A DNA stretch of 64,000 nt from Kiloniellaceae bacterium. Lineage in GTDB: Bacteria; Pseudomonadota; Alphaproteobacteria; Kiloniellales; J153. This document shows, piece after piece, positions 27,774 to 36,889 of this stretch (positions are counted from its first letter, which is position 1; each line of letters opens with the position of its first letter). The stretch lies in NCBI GenBank assembly GCA_021776095.1, contig JAJFGO010000021.1:62001-126000 (forward strand), in the 5' to 3' direction. The notes beneath the pieces were generated by a model. The model saw only the letters and a program-made list of their open reading frames with translations, had not been told where the DNA came from and ran no database searches. The position numbers and the translations under genes were made by a program.

Positions 27774-28565
27774 ATGATCGCCGCGATCGCCTTTCCGCAG
27801 ATCGACCCCATCGCCATCGCGCTCGGCCCCTTGGCGATCCGCTGGTACGCGATCGCCTATATAACGGGCCTGCTTCTGGGTTGGCGGTATTGCCGCCGGC
27901 TGACCAAACGCCCGCCGGCCCTGTTGAGCGAGCGGGCGATCGACGATTTCCTGTTGTGGGCCACCCTGGGCGTCATCCTGGGCGGGCGCTTCGGCTATAT
28001 CCTGTTCTATCAATTCGACTACTACCTGGCGAACCCGCTGGAGATTATCTTCATCTGGCGCGGCGGCATGAGTTTTCACGGCGGCCTGCTGGGTGTCGCC
28101 GTGGCCATCGTTCTTTTCGCCCGCCATGAAAAGGTGCCGGTCTTCGCTTTAAGCGACATCATCGCTGCGGCGGCACCGATCGGGTTGTTCTTCGGCCGCC
28201 TGGCGAATTTCGCCAACGCGGAACTGTTCGGCCGGCCGACCGACGTGCCCTGGGGCGTGATCTTTCCCGGCGAGGTCGAGCCGCGCCACCCCAGCCAGCT
28301 TTACGAAGCCGGGCTGGAAGGCCTGCTGCTGTTCGCGGTCGCCTACGCCTTGGCGCGGCGCGGTTTCCTGGAACGCAGCGGCGCCCTGACCGGCGTGTTC
28401 CTGATCGGCTATGCCCTGTCGCGCATGCTGGTAGAACTGGTCCGGGAGCCGGACGCGCACCTGGGCTTCTTGTTCAGCGGCATCACCATGGGTCAACTTC
28501 TGTCCCTGCCCATGGCGCTTCTCGGGATCGCGATCCTCGCCTGGTCCCGGCGCGCGCGCGCCTAG
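27774..28565 (+). CDS. lgt: Prolipoprotein diacylglyceryl transferase
   Basis: A 263-residue inner-membrane enzyme that transfers diacylglycerol from phosphatidylglycerol to the lipobox cysteine, the first step of lipoprotein maturation. Seven helices are apparent. Diagnostic motifs are GGRFGYILFYQFDYY, MSFHGGLLGV, the signature GLFFGRLANFANAELFGRPTDVPWG and HPSQLYEAGLEG. ATG 27774 begins the homology; the frame is open 22 codons further upstream. Two predicted lipoproteins in the window (10451 and 31818) would be substrates. Confidence 0.95.
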   Translation: MIAAIAFPQIDPIAIALGPLAIRWYAIAYITGLLLGWRYCRRLTKRPPALLSERAIDDFLLWATLGVILGGRFGYILFYQFDYYLANPLEIIFIWRGGMSFHGGLLGVAVAIVLFARHEKVPVFALSDIIAAAAPIGLFFGRLANFANAELFGRPTDVPWGVIFPGEVEPRHPSQLYEAGLEGLLLFAVAYALARRGFLERSGALTGVFLIGYALSRMLVELVREPDAHLGFLFSGITMGQLLSLPMALLGIAILAWSRRARA

Positions 28566-28580
28566 GGCCCGGCCCCGGCC

Positions 28581-29747
28581 GTGACCGAACGACCCGCCCC
28601 GCTGGCCGAAAGAATCGCCCGGCGGATCGCCCTGCTCGGCCCCATGACCTTGGCGGACTATATGTCGGCGGCGCTGAGCGACCCTGAGCACGGCTACTAC
28701 ATGGGTGGCGATCCTTTCGGCGCGCGGGGCGATTTCGTCACCGCACCCGAGATCAGCCAGATGTTCGGCGAGTTGATCGGCCTGTGGTGCGCCGATATCT
28801 GGGGCCGCATGGGTGTGCCCGACCGGCTGCATCTAGTGGAGCTGGGCCCCGGGCGCGGCACCTTGATGGCCGATGCCCTGCGCGCAGCCCGCACCCTGCC
28901 CGGCCTGCGTGAATCCCTGCAACTTCATCTGGTCGAAACCAGCCCGGCCCTGCGGGCACGCCAGCGCGAGACTTTGCGGACGGCGGCGGCGGACCTGGCG
29001 GTCGCACCGCAATGGCACGACACCCTGTCCACCGTCCCGGCCGGACCCTTGCTGCTGATCGCCAACGAGTTCTTCGACGCCTTGCCGATTCGCCAGTTCG
29101 TACGCGGCGCCGGGGACGTGGCCCCAACTTGGTGCGAGCGGGTCGTGACCCTGGCGGAGGATGGCCGAACCCTCGCTTTCGCGTTGCGGCCGGCAGCGCT
29201 GGAGGCCGCCGCCTTGCTGCCGCCCGAGATCGCGGCGGTGACGGCCGGCGGGACCTTCGAGATCTGCATCCCCGGCATCGCCTTGGCCGGTGAGATCGGT
29301 GCCCGCTTGGCCGCGGACGGCGGCGCCGCCTTGATCATCGACTACGGCGCCGCACGGCCGCATGGCGAGCCCACGTTTCAAGCCGTGCGCGACCATGCCC
29401 GGCACGAGGTCTTGGCTGCGCCGGGGGACGCCGACCTAACCGCCCATGTGGATTTCGCGGCCCTGGCCGGCGCGGCCCGTGCGTCTGGGGCCAAGGCCTG
29501 GGGTCCGGTGCCGCAAGGCGCCTTTTTGACCGGTCTGGGGATCGACGCGCGCGCCCGGGCGCTCGGCGCGAACGCCAGCCCGGCGCAGGCCGAGGCAATC
29601 GGCGCCGCCGCGACGCGGCTTTGCGACCCGGCGCAAATGGGCACGCTGTTCAAGGCCCTGGCCCTGACCCACCCGGCGCTCGACCCGCCCGGCGGCTTTG
29701 CCCGATCTGGCGGCGGCGGCCGGGATGGCTTAACACTTATGCAGTGA
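28581..29747 (+). CDS. MidA/NDUFAF7-like SAM-dependent methyltransferase
   Basis: A 388-residue protein of the MidA family. The N-terminal part has TLADYMSAALSDPEHGYYMGGDPFGARGDFVTAPEISQMFGELIG, and the SAM loop is HLVELGPGRGTLMADAL. LIANEFFDALPIRQFV and LIIDYGAARPHGEPTFQAVRDHARHEVL are further family blocks. The human homologue NDUFAF7 methylates an arginine of complex I subunit NDUFS2. The GTG 28581 start lies 15 bases after lgt, and pgeF follows 20 bases after its stop, so these three are an operon. The complex I link is by homology only. Confidence 0.9.
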   Translation: MTERPAPLAERIARRIALLGPMTLADYMSAALSDPEHGYYMGGDPFGARGDFVTAPEISQMFGELIGLWCADIWGRMGVPDRLHLVELGPGRGTLMADALRAARTLPGLRESLQLHLVETSPALRARQRETLRTAAADLAVAPQWHDTLSTVPAGPLLLIANEFFDALPIRQFVRGAGDVAPTWCERVVTLAEDGRTLAFALRPAALEAAALLPPEIAAVTAGGTFEICIPGIALAGEIGARLAADGGAALIIDYGAARPHGEPTFQAVRDHARHEVLAAPGDADLTAHVDFAALAGAARASGAKAWGPVPQGAFLTGLGIDARARALGANASPAQAEAIGAAATRLCDPAQMGTLFKALALTHPALDPPGGFARSGGGGRDGLTLMQ

Positions 29748-29767
29748 AGGTCTAGGTTAACTGGGGC

Positions 29768-30574
29768 ATGACACAAACACCGCCAATCCAATCGCCAGCA
29801 CCCGAGATACTGACCATCTGCCCGCTTAACGCCATGGACGGCGTGCGCCATGCCTTTTTCAGCCGGCGCGGCGGGGTCAGCGAGGGACTCTACGCGTCGC
29901 TCAATTGCGGCTTCGGCTCGGGCGACGAGGCGGACCGGGTCGCGCGCAACCGCGCCCGCGCGGCCCGCGGGATCGGCCTGGAGCCGGACCGCCTGGTGAC
30001 CGCCTACCAGACCCATTCCATCGAGGTCGCGCGGGTCGAGCACCCCTGGCAGCGCGAGCACGCCCCTGAGGTCGACGCCATGGTCACCAAGCAGCCGGGA
30101 ATTGCCCTTGGCATCCTGACCGCCGATTGCGTGCCGGTCTTGTTCGCCGACAAGGAGGCCCGGGTGATCGGTGCCGCCCACGCCGGCTGGCGCGGCGCGC
30201 TGAACGGGATCGTCGAGGCCGTGGTCGCGGCCATGGTCGATCTGGGCGCGCGGCGCGAGGCCATCGCCGCGGGCATCGGCCCGGCGATCTGCCAACGCTC
30301 CTACGAGGTCGGGCCGGAATTCCCGGCCCCGTTCCTGGCGCAAAGCGGGGACAACAAGAATTTCTTCCGCGCCGCGCCGCGCGCCGGTCATGCCTGGTTC
30401 GACATCAAAGGATATGTCGCCAGCCGGCTCGGCGCCGCCGGGGTCGGTGGCGTGGAGGCCCTGCCCTGCGACACCTGCGCCGAGGAAGACCGTTTTTTCA
30501 GCTACCGCCGGGCTTGCCTGCGCGGCGAGAGCGACTATGGCCGTGGCCTATCGGCGATCTATCTGGAATCCTGA
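29768..30574 (+). CDS. pgeF: Peptidoglycan editing factor / multicopper-oxidase-like YfiH protein
   Basis: A 268-residue YfiH/LACC1-family protein. Motifs: RHAFFSRRGGVSEGLYASLNCG, YQTHSIEV, ILTADCVPVLFADKEARVIGAAHAGWRGALNGIVE, and a late CAEEDRFFSYRRACLRGESDYGRGLSAIYL. The Cys of TADCVPV and the His residues of the QTH and AHAGWRG motifs form the metal/purine-nucleoside site. In E. coli it is described as removing mis-incorporated serine from peptidoglycan precursors. It forms an operon with lgt and the MidA-like gene. Confidence 0.93.
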   Translation: MTQTPPIQSPAPEILTICPLNAMDGVRHAFFSRRGGVSEGLYASLNCGFGSGDEADRVARNRARAARGIGLEPDRLVTAYQTHSIEVARVEHPWQREHAPEVDAMVTKQPGIALGILTADCVPVLFADKEARVIGAAHAGWRGALNGIVEAVVAAMVDLGARREAIAAGIGPAICQRSYEVGPEFPAPFLAQSGDNKNFFRAAPRAGHAWFDIKGYVASRLGAAGVGGVEALPCDTCAEEDRFFSYRRACLRGESDYGRGLSAIYLES

Positions 30575-30603
30575 CGGTTAAGCAAAAGAAAGAGCTCTCC
30601 CCA

Positions 30604-31755
30604 ATGGCCTTGCACTTCACCGAAGCCGAGTTCGCGGCTCGCCGCGCCGCCGTTTGCCGGGATATGGCGCAAGCCGGCCTGGACGGCCTGCTGATGTTTC
30701 GTCAGGAAAGCATGTATTACCTGACCGGCTACGACACTTTCGGGTACGTGTTCTTTCAGTGCCTCTATCTGGGTAGCGACGGGCGCATGACCCTGTTGAC
30801 CCGCGCGCCAGACCTACGCCAGGCACAACAGACCTCGGTGATCCAGGATATCCGCATCTGGGCCGACCGGCCCGATGCCGAGCCGGCGGGCGAATTGCGC
30901 GCGATCCTGGAGGAGCACGGCTGCGCCGGCCAGCGCCTGGGCGTCGAGTACGAGGCCTATGGTTTGACCGCGCGCAACGGCAAGCGCCTGGACGCCGCGT
31001 TGGATGGCTTCGCCGTCCTGAGCGACGCCTCCGAACTGGTCACCCTTCGGCGCGCGGTCAAGAGCGAGGCGGAGATCGCCTGCGTGCGCTGTGCCGCCGC
31101 CTACGCCGACGACGCCCTGGAGGCGGCCCTGCCCCTGGTGCGGCCCGGTGCCTTCGAGGGCGACATCCTAGCCGCCATGCAAGGCGCCGTGTTCCGGGGC
31201 GGCGGCGACTATCCCGGCAACGAGTTCGTTATCGGCTCCGGCCCTGCGGCACTGTTATGCCGCTATCAAAGCGGGCGACGCCATCTCGACGCCGAGGACC
31301 AATTGACGCTCGAATGGGCCGGGGTCGACCGGCACTACCACGCGGCCATGATGCGCACCCTGCGCCTGGGCCCACCGCCGCCGATACAAAGCGAGATGTT
31401 CAAGGTCGCCGCCGAGGCGGTCACCGCGGTCGAGGAAGCGTTGCGCCCGGGCAACAGCTTCGGCACCGCCTTCGACGCCCATGCCCGAACCCTGGACCGG
31501 GCCGGCTATGCCGCGCACCGTTTGAACGCCTGCGGTTATTCCCTGGGAACGACCTTTTCGCCGAACTGGATGGATTGGCCCATGCTGTATGGCGGCAATC
31601 CGACCGAGATCGTGCCGGGCATGGTCATATTCGTGCATATCATCATCTTCGACAGCGACCGCGGACTGGCCGTGACACTAGGCCGGACCAGCCTTGTTGG
31701 GACCAAGGGACCGGAGGTCCTGTCCCGGATGCCGCTAACCTTCCAAGTCGATTAG
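30604..31755 (+). CDS. M24-family (pita-bread) hydrolase lacking metal ligands, DoeA/creatinase-like
   Basis: A 383-residue protein: an N-terminal creatinase domain (EFAARRAAVCRDMAQAGLDGLLMFRQESMYYLTGYDTFGY) and a C-terminal M24 domain. In metallopeptidases the metal-binding sequence has Asp at two places and a His in GHG. Here the corresponding stretches read LEWAGVDRHYHAAMMRTL and CGYSLGTTFSPNWMDWP, so both Asp positions and the His are replaced. That pattern matches creatinase and ectoine hydrolase (DoeA)-type members that act without metal, on C-N bonds of small molecules rather than peptides. Substrate unknown. ATG 30604 follows AAAGAAAGAG; it is 29 bases after pgeF. The frame is open far upstream but inside pgeF. 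Confidence 0.8.
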   Translation: MALHFTEAEFAARRAAVCRDMAQAGLDGLLMFRQESMYYLTGYDTFGYVFFQCLYLGSDGRMTLLTRAPDLRQAQQTSVIQDIRIWADRPDAEPAGELRAILEEHGCAGQRLGVEYEAYGLTARNGKRLDAALDGFAVLSDASELVTLRRAVKSEAEIACVRCAAAYADDALEAALPLVRPGAFEGDILAAMQGAVFRGGGDYPGNEFVIGSGPAALLCRYQSGRRHLDAEDQLTLEWAGVDRHYHAAMMRTLRLGPPPPIQSEMFKVAAEAVTAVEEALRPGNSFGTAFDAHARTLDRAGYAAHRLNACGYSLGTTFSPNWMDWPMLYGGNPTEIVPGMVIFVHIIIFDSDRGLAVTLGRTSLVGTKGPEVLSRMPLTFQVD

Positions 31756-31762
31756 GTCGGCC

Positions 31763-31831
31763 GTGCCGCATCTCTTCATCTTTGCGGCGCTTTGCCTGCT
31801 GGGCCTGGTGGCAAGCTGTGCCTTGCTCTAA
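31763..31831 (+). CDS. Very short lipobox-ending open frame
   Basis: GTG 31763 to TAA 31831, 22 codons: a hydrophobic run ending GLVASCALL, which by itself looks like a lipoprotein signal peptide with a Cys in a plausible lipobox. It overlaps the start of the next gene in another frame and starts 8 bases after the M24 stop. It might be a coupling leader for the following gene, a remnant of an earlier signal peptide displaced by a frameshift, or chance. Confidence 0.15.
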   Translation: MPHLFIFAALCLLGLVASCALL

Positions 31832-32702
31832 GCGCTCCGCTAAGTGCCCTTGGGCCAGTCTCGTCTGGCTCGTGGTCCTGGTTGCCTGCGGGCCGGTGCC
31901 GCGCCCCTTTCAGTCCGAGCCGGGCAGCCGCAACGATCTGCTGGTTCTGCGGGACCGGGCGGGGATCACGGTCGCGGCCCCGAGCGGCAAGCTGCCGGCC
32001 GACCCGAATCGACTGGCCCAAGTTCTGGCCGCGCACCTGCGCGATTTGAACGTACCCGCAACTACCCAGGCCGTGAACGGCGAGAGCCGCTATCTGCATG
32101 GCCGGGCGGCGCGCCACCCGATATCGGGGGCGGCCGAAGAACTGCAGCTCGATTGGGAGCTGTGGGACCTGGATGGGCGCCTGGTCGGGAGCTATGCCCA
32201 GCGCCAGCGGATCGCCCCTAACCTGGCGCCGAACGATCAGGCGGTGCTGATCGAAGTTCTGGCCGCCGAGGCCGCGCCCAAGATCGCGGCCCTGGTGCAG
32301 GCCCCGCCGGTGATCGAGGCCCAGGTGCCCGGCTATCCCGGCGCCCGGCTGGTGGTGCCGCCGCTCAGCGCCGGGCCGGGCGATTCGACGCACAGCCTGG
32401 CACCGGCCCTGCGCGCGGAACTGACCGCCGCCGGCCTGCCGGTCTCGGACCGGGAAGGGCCCGCCGACATCCTAATCCTGGGCGACATCGACCTGGACCC
32501 AGCCTTGGCCGGGCTTCAACAGGTCGCCATATCTTGGTCCGTGGTTAGTGCCCAGGACCACGAGGAACTGGGCCAGGTCACTCAGCGGAACAGCGTTCCG
32601 GCCGGCAGCCTGGACGGCGCCTGGGGCCCGGTCGCCCGAGAGATCGCCCGCGACGCGGCCCGCGGGGTGATCGACCTCCTGGCACGCCGGGCGGTGCCCT
32701 GA
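31818..32702 (+). CDS. Predicted lipoprotein with two internal repeats
   Basis: A 294-residue protein. The start GTG 31818 has GGTGG 7 bases upstream and gives a signal peptide ending LVVLVAC, a good lipobox with Cys at about residue 24. The mature part contains two similar halves: LDWELWDLDGRLVGSYAQRQRIAP followed by an Ala-rich helix, and ISWSVVSAQDHEELGQVTQRNSVP followed by a similar helix, with ADILILGDIDLDPA before the second. I do not recognise the family. An ATG is not available in frame. It lies between the M24 hydrolase and prs on the same strand, 63 bp after the M24 stop. Confidence 0.6.
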   Translation: MPCSKRSAKCPWASLVWLVVLVACGPVPRPFQSEPGSRNDLLVLRDRAGITVAAPSGKLPADPNRLAQVLAAHLRDLNVPATTQAVNGESRYLHGRAARHPISGAAEELQLDWELWDLDGRLVGSYAQRQRIAPNLAPNDQAVLIEVLAAEAAPKIAALVQAPPVIEAQVPGYPGARLVVPPLSAGPGDSTHSLAPALRAELTAAGLPVSDREGPADILILGDIDLDPALAGLQQVAISWSVVSAQDHEELGQVTQRNSVPAGSLDGAWGPVAREIARDAARGVIDLLARRAVP

Positions 32703-32849
32703 GAATAACCGCATCGCACCCTGGATTAGAGGGCCGGGCGCTGTTTACACAATCGTGACACGTTGATAATGTCCGCCCGCCCGGAGCACGGTGGTCCGGG
32801 GTTTCCTTCGCTCCGTCACAGCAGCGCACGGCCGGCCAGGGACCACGTC

Positions 32850-33794
32850 ATGAAGATTTTGACCGGCAACAGCAATCGGCCCCTAGCCGAGGCAATTTCC
32901 GCATTCCTAAATTTGCCCCTGACCAAAGCCAGCATGCGCCGGTTTTCGGACATGGAGATCTTCGTCGAGATCGACGAAAACGTCCGCGGCGAGGACGTCT
33001 TCGTGATCCAGTCGACGTCCTATCCTGCCAACGACAACCTGATGGAGCTGCTGGTCGCGCTGGATGCGCTGAAGCGCGGCTCCACGCGGCGCGCCACCGC
33101 GGTCATCCCCTACTACGGATATGCCCGCCAAGACCGTAAATCGGGGCCTCGGACCCCGATCTCGGCCAAGCTGGTGGCCAACCTGATTACCTCCGCCGGC
33201 GCCGACCGGGTTTTGACCCTGGACCTTCACGCCGGGCAGATCCAAGGCTTTTTCGACATCCCGACAGACAATCTCTACGCCGCCCCGGTCTTCACTAAGG
33301 ACATTATGGAGCGCTACAACGGCGAAGACCTGACCGTCGTTTCGCCCGATGTGGGCGGTGTTCTGCGCGCCCGTGCCATTGCCAAGCGGCTTGACGCGGA
33401 TCTGGCGATCATCGATAAGCGGCGCGAACGCGCGGGCATTTCCGAGGTGATGCACATCATCGGCGACGTGCAGAACCAGCGCTGCATCCTAATCGACGAT
33501 ATTGTCGATTCGGCGGGCACCTTGTGCAATGCCGCCGAGGCGCTGATGAACGCGGGCGCCAAATCGGTCAGCGCCTATGTGACCCACGGCGTCCTTTCGG
33601 GCGGCGCGGTGGCGCGCGTTTCGGCCTCTCCCATGGAGGAGCTGGTCATGACCGACAGTATTCAGGCCACGGAGGCCGTGCGCGTGGCGCAGAACATCCG
33701 GCAGATTACCATTGCCCCGCTTTTGGGCGAGGCGATGCGGCGGATCAGCGACGAGCGTTCCGTTTCCAGCCTGTTCGCGTTTCCGAGCAGGTAA
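32850..33794 (+). CDS. prs: Ribose-phosphate pyrophosphokinase
   Basis: A 314-residue enzyme making PRPP from ribose 5-phosphate and ATP, the source for nucleotides, histidine and NAD. Present are [31 protein letters not shown], the ATP-site [29 protein letters not shown], the lysine in [12 protein letters not shown], the PRPP loop [18 protein letters not shown] and [13 protein letters not shown] 32850 follows AGGGA; an upstream ATG in frame has no homology. It is followed by rplY, pth and ychF, a typical order in alphaproteobacteria. Confidence 0.97.
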   Translation: MKILTGNSNRPLAEAISAFLNLPLTKASMRRFSDMEIFVEIDENVRGEDVFVIQSTSYPANDNLMELLVALDALKRGSTRRATAVIPYYGYARQDRKSGPRTPISAKLVANLITSAGADRVLTLDLHAGQIQGFFDIPTDNLYAAPVFTKDIMERYNGEDLTVVSPDVGGVLRARAIAKRLDADLAIIDKRRERAGISEVMHIIGDVQNQRCILIDDIVDSAGTLCNAAEALMNAGAKSVSAYVTHGVLSGGAVARVSASPMEELVMTDSIQATEAVRVAQNIRQITIAPLLGEAMRRISDERSVSSLFAFPSR

Positions 33795-33888
33795 ATTCGA
33801 GAGCCGGGACCGGCACCCCTGGAGGTCGGCCCGCACACGCCCGGCACGCTCGTGCGGTTGGGTGCTATTTTGTTTGAGGAGCGAGACC

Positions 33889-34557
33889 ATGAGTGAAATT
33901 CAAACTATGCCCGCGAAGACGCGGGAGCGGGCCGGGAAGGGGCCAGCCCGCGCAGCCCGGCGTGCCGGACTGGTGCCCGGCGTCATCTATGGCGCCAAGA
34001 AAGACCCCACCATGATTACCCTGGATCCGCGCGACTTGATACGGGGCCTGCGTACCGGCGGCTTTATGGCAACCGTATACGAGCTCGATGTCGCGGGGCG
34101 AAAGGAACGCGTGCTGCCCCGCGACGTGCAATTCGACCCGGTGACCGACCGGCCCTTGCACGTCGATTTCCTGCGCGTTTCCAGCGCCACCTTGGTAACG
34201 GTGGACGTGCCGGTTCATTTCCTGAACGAGGAAGAGTCGCCAGGCCTGAAGCGCGGTGGCCTGCTGAATATCGTGCGCCACGAGATCGAGATGCACTGCC
34301 GGGCCGATGCCATTCCCAGCCATATCGAGGTCGATTTGACCGGGCTGGATATCGGCGACAGCGTGCATATCAGCATGATCACGCTGCCCGCCGGCGTCGA
34401 GCCGACGATCACCGATCGCGACTTCACAGTCGCCACCATCGCGGCCCCGACTGTGGTTCAGGAAGAAGAGGCCGAGGCGGCAGAGGGTGAAGAAGGCGCG
34501 GTGGCAGAAGGTGAAGAAGGCGAGACGACCGAGGAGGAAGGCGAAAGCGAGAGCTAA
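33889..34557 (+). CDS. rplY: Large ribosomal subunit protein bL25 (CTC type)
   Basis: A 222-residue 5S rRNA-binding protein: N-terminal bL25 domain (RAARRAGLVPGVIYGAKKDPTMITLD, VLPRDVQFDPVTDRPLHVDFLRV) and a C-terminal CTC domain (GGLLNIVRHEIEMHCRADAIPSHIEVDLTGLDIGDSVHIS). The last 35 residues are very acidic (EEEAEAAEGEEG). ATG 33889 has GAGGAG 6-11 bases upstream. The long form with TL5/CTC domain is standard in alphaproteobacteria. Confidence 0.96.
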   Translation: MSEIQTMPAKTRERAGKGPARAARRAGLVPGVIYGAKKDPTMITLDPRDLIRGLRTGGFMATVYELDVAGRKERVLPRDVQFDPVTDRPLHVDFLRVSSATLVTVDVPVHFLNEEESPGLKRGGLLNIVRHEIEMHCRADAIPSHIEVDLTGLDIGDSVHISMITLPAGVEPTITDRDFTVATIAAPTVVQEEEAEAAEGEEGAVAEGEEGETTEEEGESES

Positions 34558-34584
34558 GGCCTCGCTTATCGCAGTCACCGCCTT

Positions 34585-35229
34585 ATGCAACTCCTGGTCG
34601 GGCTCGGCAATCCGGGCCCTCGCCACGCCAAAAACCGGCACAACATCGGGTTCATGGTGGCGGACGAAATCGTCCGCCGCCATGGCTTCGGCCCTTGGCG
34701 CGTGCGCTTTCAGGCCCGGGTGGCCGAAGGCCGGATCGGGGCGCACCGCGTCCTGCTCATGAAACCGGAAACCTACATGAACGAATCCGGGCGCGCGGTC
34801 GGCGAGGCCGTGCGTTTCTTCAAGCTGCCGCCCGGCGATGTCACGGTCATCTACGATGAAATCGACCTCAAGGCGGGCAAGATCAAGGTCAAGACCGGCG
34901 GCGGCGCCGGCGGCCACAACGGCATCCGCAGCCTCGATTCCCATATCGGCCGCGACTACCGCCGGGTCCGCCTGGGCGTCGGTCATCCTGGGCACAAGGA
35001 TCTGGTCCACGGCTATGTCTTGCAGGACTTCGCCAAGGCCGAGATGCCAGGCGTCGAGAAACTAGTCGACGCGGTCGCCAGCGAGGTGCCCATGCTGCTG
35101 GACGGCGACGAGGGCGCCTTCATGTCGCGGGTCGCCCACCTGACCGCGCCGCCCAAGCCAGCCAAGCCTAAGACGGACGACGCCGGAACCCCGCCCGGCG
35201 GCAAGAAGGGCGAGGGCGATGGGCTTTAA
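34585..35229 (+). CDS. pth: Peptidyl-tRNA hydrolase
   Basis: A 214-residue enzyme that releases tRNA from prematurely dissociated peptidyl-tRNA. [22 protein letters not shown] contains the catalytic His (NRHNIG). [46 protein letters not shown] and [16 protein letters not shown] are all conserved. A Pro/Lys-rich tail extends about 20 residues beyond the usual end. Its last 11 bases overlap the start of ychF, so the two are coupled. Confidence 0.96.
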   Translation: MQLLVGLGNPGPRHAKNRHNIGFMVADEIVRRHGFGPWRVRFQARVAEGRIGAHRVLLMKPETYMNESGRAVGEAVRFFKLPPGDVTVIYDEIDLKAGKIKVKTGGGAGGHNGIRSLDSHIGRDYRRVRLGVGHPGHKDLVHGYVLQDFAKAEMPGVEKLVDAVASEVPMLLDGDEGAFMSRVAHLTAPPKPAKPKTDDAGTPPGGKKGEGDGL

Positions 35230-36316
35230 CTGCGGCATCGTCGGCCTGCCCAATGTGGGCAAGTCGACCCTGTTCAACGCCTTGACCGAAACGGCGGCGG
35301 CAGAATCCGCCAACTATCCCTTCACCACCATCGAGCCGAACGTCGGCCGGGTTCCGGTCGCCGATCCGCGGCTCGATGGAATCGCCCGAATCGGCAAGTC
35401 GGCCAAGATCATCCCGACCGTTCTGGAATTCGTCGATATCGCCGGCCTGGTGCGCGGCGCCTCCAAGGGCGAGGGCCTGGGCAACAAGTTCCTGGCCAAT
35501 ATCCGCGAGGTCGACGCCATCGTCCATGTCCTGCGTTGCTTCGAGGCAGAGGTGACCCATGTGGAGGGCTCGGTCGACCCGGTGCGCGACGCGGAAACCG
35601 TGGAGACCGAGCTTTTGCTGGCCGACATGGACAGCGTGGAACGACAACTCGACGCGGCGACCAAGCGCGCCCGCGGCGGCGATAAGGAGGCCAAGGCGCG
35701 CCTCGCCGTGCTCGAACCGGCGGCGGAAGCGCTGCGCGCGGGCCGCCCGGCGCGGAGCCTGAAAATCACCGCCGATCTATTGCCGTTGTTCCGGCAGCTC
35801 AACCTGATGACGGCCAAGCCGGTGCTTTACGTCGCCAATGTCGAGGAAGACGCGGTCGCCACCGGCAATGCCCTTTCGGCCCAGGTCATCGCCATGGCCG
35901 AGACGCAGGGCGCGGCCTGCGTGGTGGTATCGGCCGCCATCGAGGCCGAGGTCGCCGGCCTGACCGACACCGTGGAGCGCGGCGATTTCCTGGAGACCCT
36001 GGGGCTGGAAGAAAGCGGCCTGGCGCGGGTCGTGCGTGCCGGCTATGCCCTGCTCGACCTGGTCACGTTCTTCACCGTCGGACCCAAGGAGGCGCGCGCC
36101 TGGACCGTCGTGCGCGGCGCTACCGCGCCCCAGGCCGCCGGCGTGATCCATAGCGATTTCGAACGCGGCTTCATTCGGGCGGAGACCATCGCCTATGACG
36201 ACTTCATCGCCTGCGGCGGCGAGCAAGGCGCCAAGGATGCCGGCAAGATGCGTGCCGAAGGCCGCGACTACCTGGTCAAGGACGGCGACATCTTCCACTT
36301 TCGCTTTAACGTTTAA
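35219..36316 (+). CDS. ychF: Redox-regulated ribosome-associated ATPase
   Basis: A 365-residue Obg-family P-loop protein with ATP preference. G1 is [15 protein letters not shown]3 region [26 protein letters not shown], a coiled-coil insertion ([23 protein letters not shown]), and a C-terminal TGS domain ([52 protein letters not shown]). The ATG at 35219 lies inside the end of pth, 11 bases of overlap. It binds ribosomes and is linked to oxidative stress and translation control. Confidence 0.96.
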   Translation: MGFNCGIVGLPNVGKSTLFNALTETAAAESANYPFTTIEPNVGRVPVADPRLDGIARIGKSAKIIPTVLEFVDIAGLVRGASKGEGLGNKFLANIREVDAIVHVLRCFEAEVTHVEGSVDPVRDAETVETELLLADMDSVERQLDAATKRARGGDKEAKARLAVLEPAAEALRAGRPARSLKITADLLPLFRQLNLMTAKPVLYVANVEEDAVATGNALSAQVIAMAETQGAACVVVSAAIEAEVAGLTDTVERGDFLETLGLEESGLARVVRAGYALLDLVTFFTVGPKEARAWTVVRGATAPQAAGVIHSDFERGFIRAETIAYDDFIACGGEQGAKDAGKMRAEGRDYLVKDGDIFHFRFNV

Positions 36317-36381
36317 GTGACTTGCCGGGCGGCCGGCGGATCCCATCTCTTCCAGAGAATCAAATTTTCGAGGGATGATCC

Positions 36382-36726
36382 ATGAGCGACGTGAAAGAGA
36401 GAATCGAGATTAAAGGCTGCAAGACCCAGGCGCGGGCCAGTTTTCGCGGCCAGGTCCTGGCTGAAAGCGACCGGGCGCTGGTGCTGCACGAAAAAGGTTA
36501 TCCGCCGCGCATCTATTTCCCGAAATCCGACACGCGCATGCCCCTGGCCCAGATCTCGGCGCACAAGACCCACTGCCCCTACAAGGGCGACGCGGCGTAT
36601 TGGAGCTTTTCGATCGACGGCGAGACCCTGGAGAACGTGGCCTGGGGTTACCCGGAGCCCCTGCCAAATGTCGCGGCCATCGCCGATCACATCAGCTTCG
36701 CCGACCCGGTCGCAGTCGAAAGCTAA
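36382..36726 (+). CDS. DUF427 domain-containing protein
   Basis: A 114-residue protein of the DUF427 family: RGQVLAESDRALVLHEKGYPPRIYFPKSD, then KTHCPYKGDAAYWSFSIDGE, and AWGYPEPLPNVAAIADHISFA. These are the standard blocks, and the length is typical of single-domain members. The family has a small beta-rich fold and no assigned reaction. ATG 36382 has GAGGGATGATCC upstream. It is the last plus-strand gene before a repeat element and the ABC operon. Confidence 0.88.
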   Translation: MSDVKERIEIKGCKTQARASFRGQVLAESDRALVLHEKGYPPRIYFPKSDTRMPLAQISAHKTHCPYKGDAAYWSFSIDGETLENVAWGYPEPLPNVAAIADHISFADPVAVES

Positions 36727-36777
36727 GCGACATCCACGACCCATTTTCCCAGCCGCGCCCATCGCCGAGGCGCTAGA

Positions 36778-36879
36778 GCGCTTTCAGGAAAAGTGTGTGC
36801 GGTTTTCCGGTTCGAAAGCGCAACCAATCAACAACCTAAAGCGTCTTTACTGACTCGAAGATCAGTGAAGACGCTCTAG
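36778..36879. repeat. Alphaproteobacterial two-hairpin intergenic repeat
   Basis: First unit 36778-36821: GCGCTTTC pairs with GAAAGCGC and, inside it, GGAAAA pairs with TTTTCC around the loop GTGTGTGCGG. Second unit 36836-36879: an 18-bp stem with one mismatch and one G-T pair around an 8-base loop, centred on GCGTCTTTACTGA and its complement. The first unit closely resembles a hairpin repeat (AGGAAAAGTGTGAAGCGGTTTTCC type) scattered through many alphaproteobacterial genomes; that comparison is from memory. It separates convergent DUF427 and the ABC operon and may act as a bidirectional terminator. Confidence 0.75.
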
Positions 36880-36889
36880 AACCGAGCGC

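Noticed and set aside
30127-30603. In-frame upstream extension of the M24 gene
   Set aside because: It lies inside pgeF and has no homology; the ATG at 30604 with AAAGAAAGAG is a better start.
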